Assembly: GCF_003955715.1 (NCBI RefSeq)
Contig: NZ_CP034463.1
Span: 5,890,001-5,954,000, forward strand
Reading direction: 5' to 3'
Length of the DNA: 64,000 nucleotides
Source of the DNA: Streptomyces aquilus
Lineage (GTDB): Bacteria > Actinomycetota > Actinomycetes > Streptomycetales > Streptomycetaceae
Each line of letters opens with the position of its first letter. The stretch's first letter is position 1. Of this stretch, positions 61,480 to 64,000 are shown in pieces. The position numbers and the translations under genes are program-made. The notes under the pieces were generated by a model. It ran no database searches and had not been told where the DNA came from. It was given only the letters and a program-made list of their open reading frames with translations.

Positions 61480-62823
61480 TCAGGCCATCCAGCGGTCCGG
61501 CAGCGCGTCGCGGCGTCCCGTGCGGGAGCGTTCGGCCTGCGAGCGGAGCAGCTCGGCGGCCTCCTCCGCGTCCCGCAGACGGGCCGTGACGGTCTTGCCG
61601 GCCCCCGTGTCCACATGGACGTCGGCGAGCCGCCACAGGCGCTGCCAGGGCCCTTGCACGAGCCGTACGCTCTGCACCTTGGCGTGCGGGACCAGTGCGA
61701 GGCTGCGCCTGAGGAGTCCCTCCCGGGACGCGAACACCGCGTCGGTGACGGCGAGTCCGTAACCGCGCCACCACAGCGGCACGCACCGCCCCGCACGCCG
61801 CGGCGGCCGGGACAGGGCGTCCGGCGGCGGCACCGTCACCCCGGGCAGCACGCGCGCGACGACCGCCTCGGCGACCGCGCGCGGAGCGACCGGCACCAGC
61901 ACCGAGTTGGACGACCCGGCCACGTCCAGCTCCACCCGCACCCAGCCGCGCCGCCGCCACAGCAGCGGCTGCACGATCCGCACGGTCTGCACCCGCCCCG
62001 GCGGCACCGTCTCGTGCGTGCGGTCCAGGAGCCCGTGGTCGATCCGCAGCCCGTCCGGCGACTCGCCCACGGTCCAGTCGTACTCGCCGACGAACCGCCC
62101 CACGCTGCTGGCGCCCGCCGCGCCGAGCAGGGGCACGCCGGTCGCGAGAACCGTCCACAGGCTGTGGGTGGCGAACCACAGGACGGGCGGTACGACGAGG
62201 GCGGCGACCAGCGCGCCCCAGGTGGCGCCGGTGAGCGCGAGGGCGATCGCGAGGTCACGTGGGGGCGTGCGCAGCAGCTCGCGCGCCGGCGCTTCACCGA
62301 CTTCGTGCGCGGTCTCGGGCGCGAACCCGGCGGCGCGCGCGAGGAGTTCCGCGCGCAGCGCACGCGCCTCGCGCTCCCCGAGGAAGGCGAGTTCGTCCTT
62401 CTTGTCGGCGCCTATGACGTCCAGTTTCAGCTTGGCGACGCCCGCCACGCGCGCGAGGAGCGGCTGGGTGACGTCGACGGCCTGGATGCGCTCCAGCCGG
62501 ATGTGCACGGTGCGCCGGAACACCAGCCCGGTACGGATGCGCAGTTCGGACTCGGTGACCGCGAAGTGGGTGGACCACCAGGTGAGGAAGCCGTAGAGGG
62601 CGGCGGCCGGGACCAGGACGGCGAGCGCGATCAGCAGGGTCGTGGTCGTCAGCCGGGTCAGCTGGCGCTGCGCCTGGTCGGGGTCGTGCACCGCCCAGCC
62701 GATGAGTACCGCGACGGGCGCCCACGCCCGCCTGAGCGGCGTCACGGGGTGCAGCCGCTGTTCGGTCACCGGCGGCTTCGCCCGCAGCTCGGGCACGCCG
62801 TCGTCGAGGCCCGGCGTCGTCAC
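61480..62823 (-). CDS. PH-domain membrane protein (YdbT-like)
   Basis: 447 aa. Membrane helices alternate with three bacterial PH-like domains: TESELRIRTGLVFRRTVHIR then LERIQAVDVTQPLLARVAGV; DGLRIDHGLLDRTHETVPPG then RVQTVRIVQPLLWRRRGWV; and VTDAVFASREGLLRRSLALV then PHAKVQSVRLVQGPWQRLWR. GTG at 62823 overlaps the partner's stop (GTGA). Related to YdbS/YdbT, linked in Bacillus to bacteriocin defence. Confidence 0.88.
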   Translation of the reverse strand: MTTPGLDDGVPELRAKPPVTEQRLHPVTPLRRAWAPVAVLIGWAVHDPDQAQRQLTRLTTTTLLIALAVLVPAAALYGFLTWWSTHFAVTESELRIRTGLVFRRTVHIRLERIQAVDVTQPLLARVAGVAKLKLDVIGADKKDELAFLGEREARALRAELLARAAGFAPETAHEVGEAPARELLRTPPRDLAIALALTGATWGALVAALVVPPVLWFATHSLWTVLATGVPLLGAAGASSVGRFVGEYDWTVGESPDGLRIDHGLLDRTHETVPPGRVQTVRIVQPLLWRRRGWVRVELDVAGSSNSVLVPVAPRAVAEAVVARVLPGVTVPPPDALSRPPRRAGRCVPLWWRGYGLAVTDAVFASREGLLRRSLALVPHAKVQSVRLVQGPWQRLWRLADVHVDTGAGKTVTARLRDAEEAAELLRSQAERSRTGRRDALPDRWMA

Positions 62824-63323
62824 AGGCCCGCCGATCGGGCCTCGCCGAGCTCGGTGAGCCGGTCGCGCAGCCGTTCCGCCTCGGCCGGGTCGAGGCCGGG
62901 GATGGTCGCGTCGGTCGCGGCGGCGGCCGTGTGCAGCTGGACGCTGGCGAGCCCGAAGTGGCGCTCCACGGGGCCGGAGGTGACCTCGACGAGCTGCATC
63001 CGCCCGTACGGCACGACCGTCTCCTCGCGCCACAGCACGCCCCGGCTGATCAGCAGGTCGTCCGCGCGCTCGGCGTAGCGCCAAGAAGCCCAGTTGCGCC
63101 CGAGCATCACCCACCCCCAGGCGATGGCGGCGACCGGCAGCAGCGCGATCGCGGCCCACGGCCACCCGGCGAACAGCCCGAGCAGCCCACCCAGCGCGAG
63201 GGCGATCAGCCCCAGCCACACCACCAGCAACAGCCGTCGCATCCGCAGCAGCCCCGGGGGCAGCCCGATCCACACCGGCTCACCCGCCGCCGACTCCGTT
63301 TCCTGCCCGCTCCCCGTCTCCAT
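62820..63323 (-). CDS. PH-domain membrane protein (YdbS-like)
   Basis: 167 aa. Two membrane helices ([40 protein letters not shown]) and one PH-like domain: [20 protein letters not shown] then [23 protein letters not shown] at 63323. Coupled with the larger partner by a GTGA overlap; the two probably form one complex, like YdbS-YdbT. Confidence 0.9.
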   Translation of the reverse strand: METGSGQETESAAGEPVWIGLPPGLLRMRRLLLVVWLGLIALALGGLLGLFAGWPWAAIALLPVAAIAWGWVMLGRNWASWRYAERADDLLISRGVLWREETVVPYGRMQLVEVTSGPVERHFGLASVQLHTAAAATDATIPGLDPAEAERLRDRLTELGEARSAGL

Positions 63324-63354
63324 AGGGCCAGCGTACGTAGGAGAGACTGTGTCC

Positions 63355-64000
63355 ATGACTCCCACGACGGAGACCACGGTCGGTATCGGCGGCGCCGCGG
63401 AGAGCACCGACATGGTGCTCAACATCGGGCCCCAGCACCCGTCGACGCACGGTGTGCTGCGCCTCAGGCTCGTCCTGGACGGCGAGCGGATCCAGCACGC
63501 GGAGCCGGTGATCGGCTATATGCACCGCGGCGCGGAGAAGCTCTTCGAGGCGCGCGACTACCGCCAGATCATCATGCTCGCCAACCGCCACGACTGGCTG
63601 TCGGCCTTCTCCAACGAGCTGGGCGTGGTCCTCGCCGTCGAGCGCATGCTGGGCATGGAGGTGCCCACGCGCGCGGTGTGGACGCGCACGCTCCTCGCCG
63701 AGCTCAACCGGGTGCTCAACCACCTGATGTTCCTCGGCTCGTATCCGCTGGAGCTCGGCGGCATCACGCCGGTCTTCTACGCGTTCCGGGAGCGCGAGGT
63801 CCTTCAGAACGTCATGGAGGAGGTCTCCGGCGGGCGCATGCACTACATGTTCAACCGTGTCGGCGGCCTCAAGGAGGACCTCCCGGCCGGCTGGGCGGGA
63901 CGCGCGCGTGCCGCTGTCGCCGCCGTGCGCTCGCGCATGGACGTGTACGACGACCTGGTGCTCGGCAACGAGATCTTCCGGGGGCGCACCCGGGGCGTGG
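63355..64000 (+). CDS. nuoD: NADH-quinone oxidoreductase subunit D (3' end outside window)
   Basis: First 215 codons. [60 protein letters not shown] and [17 protein letters not shown] are the conserved Nqo4 core, with the His/Tyr that face quinone. ATG at 63355 after TAGGAGAG. It is not preceded by nuoABC but by PH-domain genes on the other strand, so it may be the isolated second copy that S. coelicolor also has (SCO3392, from memory). Confidence 0.93.
   Translation, partial: MTPTTETTVGIGGAAESTDMVLNIGPQHPSTHGVLRLRLVLDGERIQHAEPVIGYMHRGAEKLFEARDYRQIIMLANRHDWLSAFSNELGVVLAVERMLGMEVPTRAVWTRTLLAELNRVLNHLMFLGSYPLELGGITPVFYAFREREVLQNVMEEVSGGRMHYMFNRVGGLKEDLPAGWAGRARAAVAAVRSRMDVYDDLVLGNEIFRGRTRGV

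Overview
The window comes from a high-GC actinomycete chromosome, almost certainly a Streptomyces. Third codon positions are strongly G/C, GTG starts are common, and many genes overlap as GTGA, ATGA or TGATG. Family markers agree: a TipA regulator behind its known promoter type, DUF397/XRE/ATPase triads, an AfsR-type SARP regulator, Zur-type alternative ribosomal proteins, and the ftsH-folE-folP-folB-folK region with dacB, tilS and hpt. From memory, 20-64 kb resembles S. coelicolor SCO3392-SCO3434. No insertion sequence, phage or CRISPR array was seen.

Layout. 0-5 kb: the 3' end of tmk, DNA polymerase III delta', a secreted hydrolase, tRNA-Thr(CGT) with a terminator, and a fatty-acid desaturase. 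5-13.6 kb: an accessory, stress-like cluster of small membrane proteins, a Gls24/Asp23 protein, two near-identical PRC-barrel-like proteins, a STAS protein, three ANTAR proteins (two with a GAF-like domain), a GNAT-like protein and a shortened copy of it. Several are preceded by a shared promoter-like motif. 13.7-16.4 kb: an ECF sigma factor, a single-pass membrane protein and a protein O-mannosyltransferase in one operon, with a 14-bp tandem array between the first two genes. 16.5-27.4 kb: DUF3052, a family 2 glycosyltransferase, a 1206-residue SARP/NB-ARC/TPR regulator, a DNA polymerase I-like protein, a Clp-N/HTH protein behind a leaderless promoter built on two palindromes, a LysE exporter, a DUF2786 protein and two lipoproteins.

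27.4-29.9 kb: a zinc-sparing cassette of cysteine-free S14, L28, L33, L31 and S18 paralogues plus a COG0523 protein, arranged around a Zur-like box. 29.9-38 kb: regulators with visible operators (ArsR with VOC and SRPBCC proteins; the DUF397/ATPase/XRE triad; PadR with an ABC exporter), an aldehyde dehydrogenase and a DinB protein. 38-45.3 kb: a ClC/glutamate decarboxylase acid-resistance pair, tipA, a YbjQ protein, a DedA protein with a Q/Y-rich tail, a ThrE-type exporter and pyrophosphatase. 45.4-58.4 kb: dacB, a zinc metalloprotease, tilS, hpt, ftsH, folE, a DUF3180 protein, folK, folB, an NTF2-like protein, folP and an MprF-like protein. 58.6-64 kb: an esterase, a coiled-coil membrane protein, two PH-domain proteins, and the start of nuoD, cut by the window end.

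Best leads: the sigma/membrane/mannosyltransferase operon, whose coupled membrane protein carries a Ser/Thr/Pro-rich outer tail that could be the enzyme's substrate; the ANTAR/STAS/PRC cluster with duplicated promoters; the shared operator words of the DUF397 triad; and the Clp-N gene's palindromic leaderless promoter.
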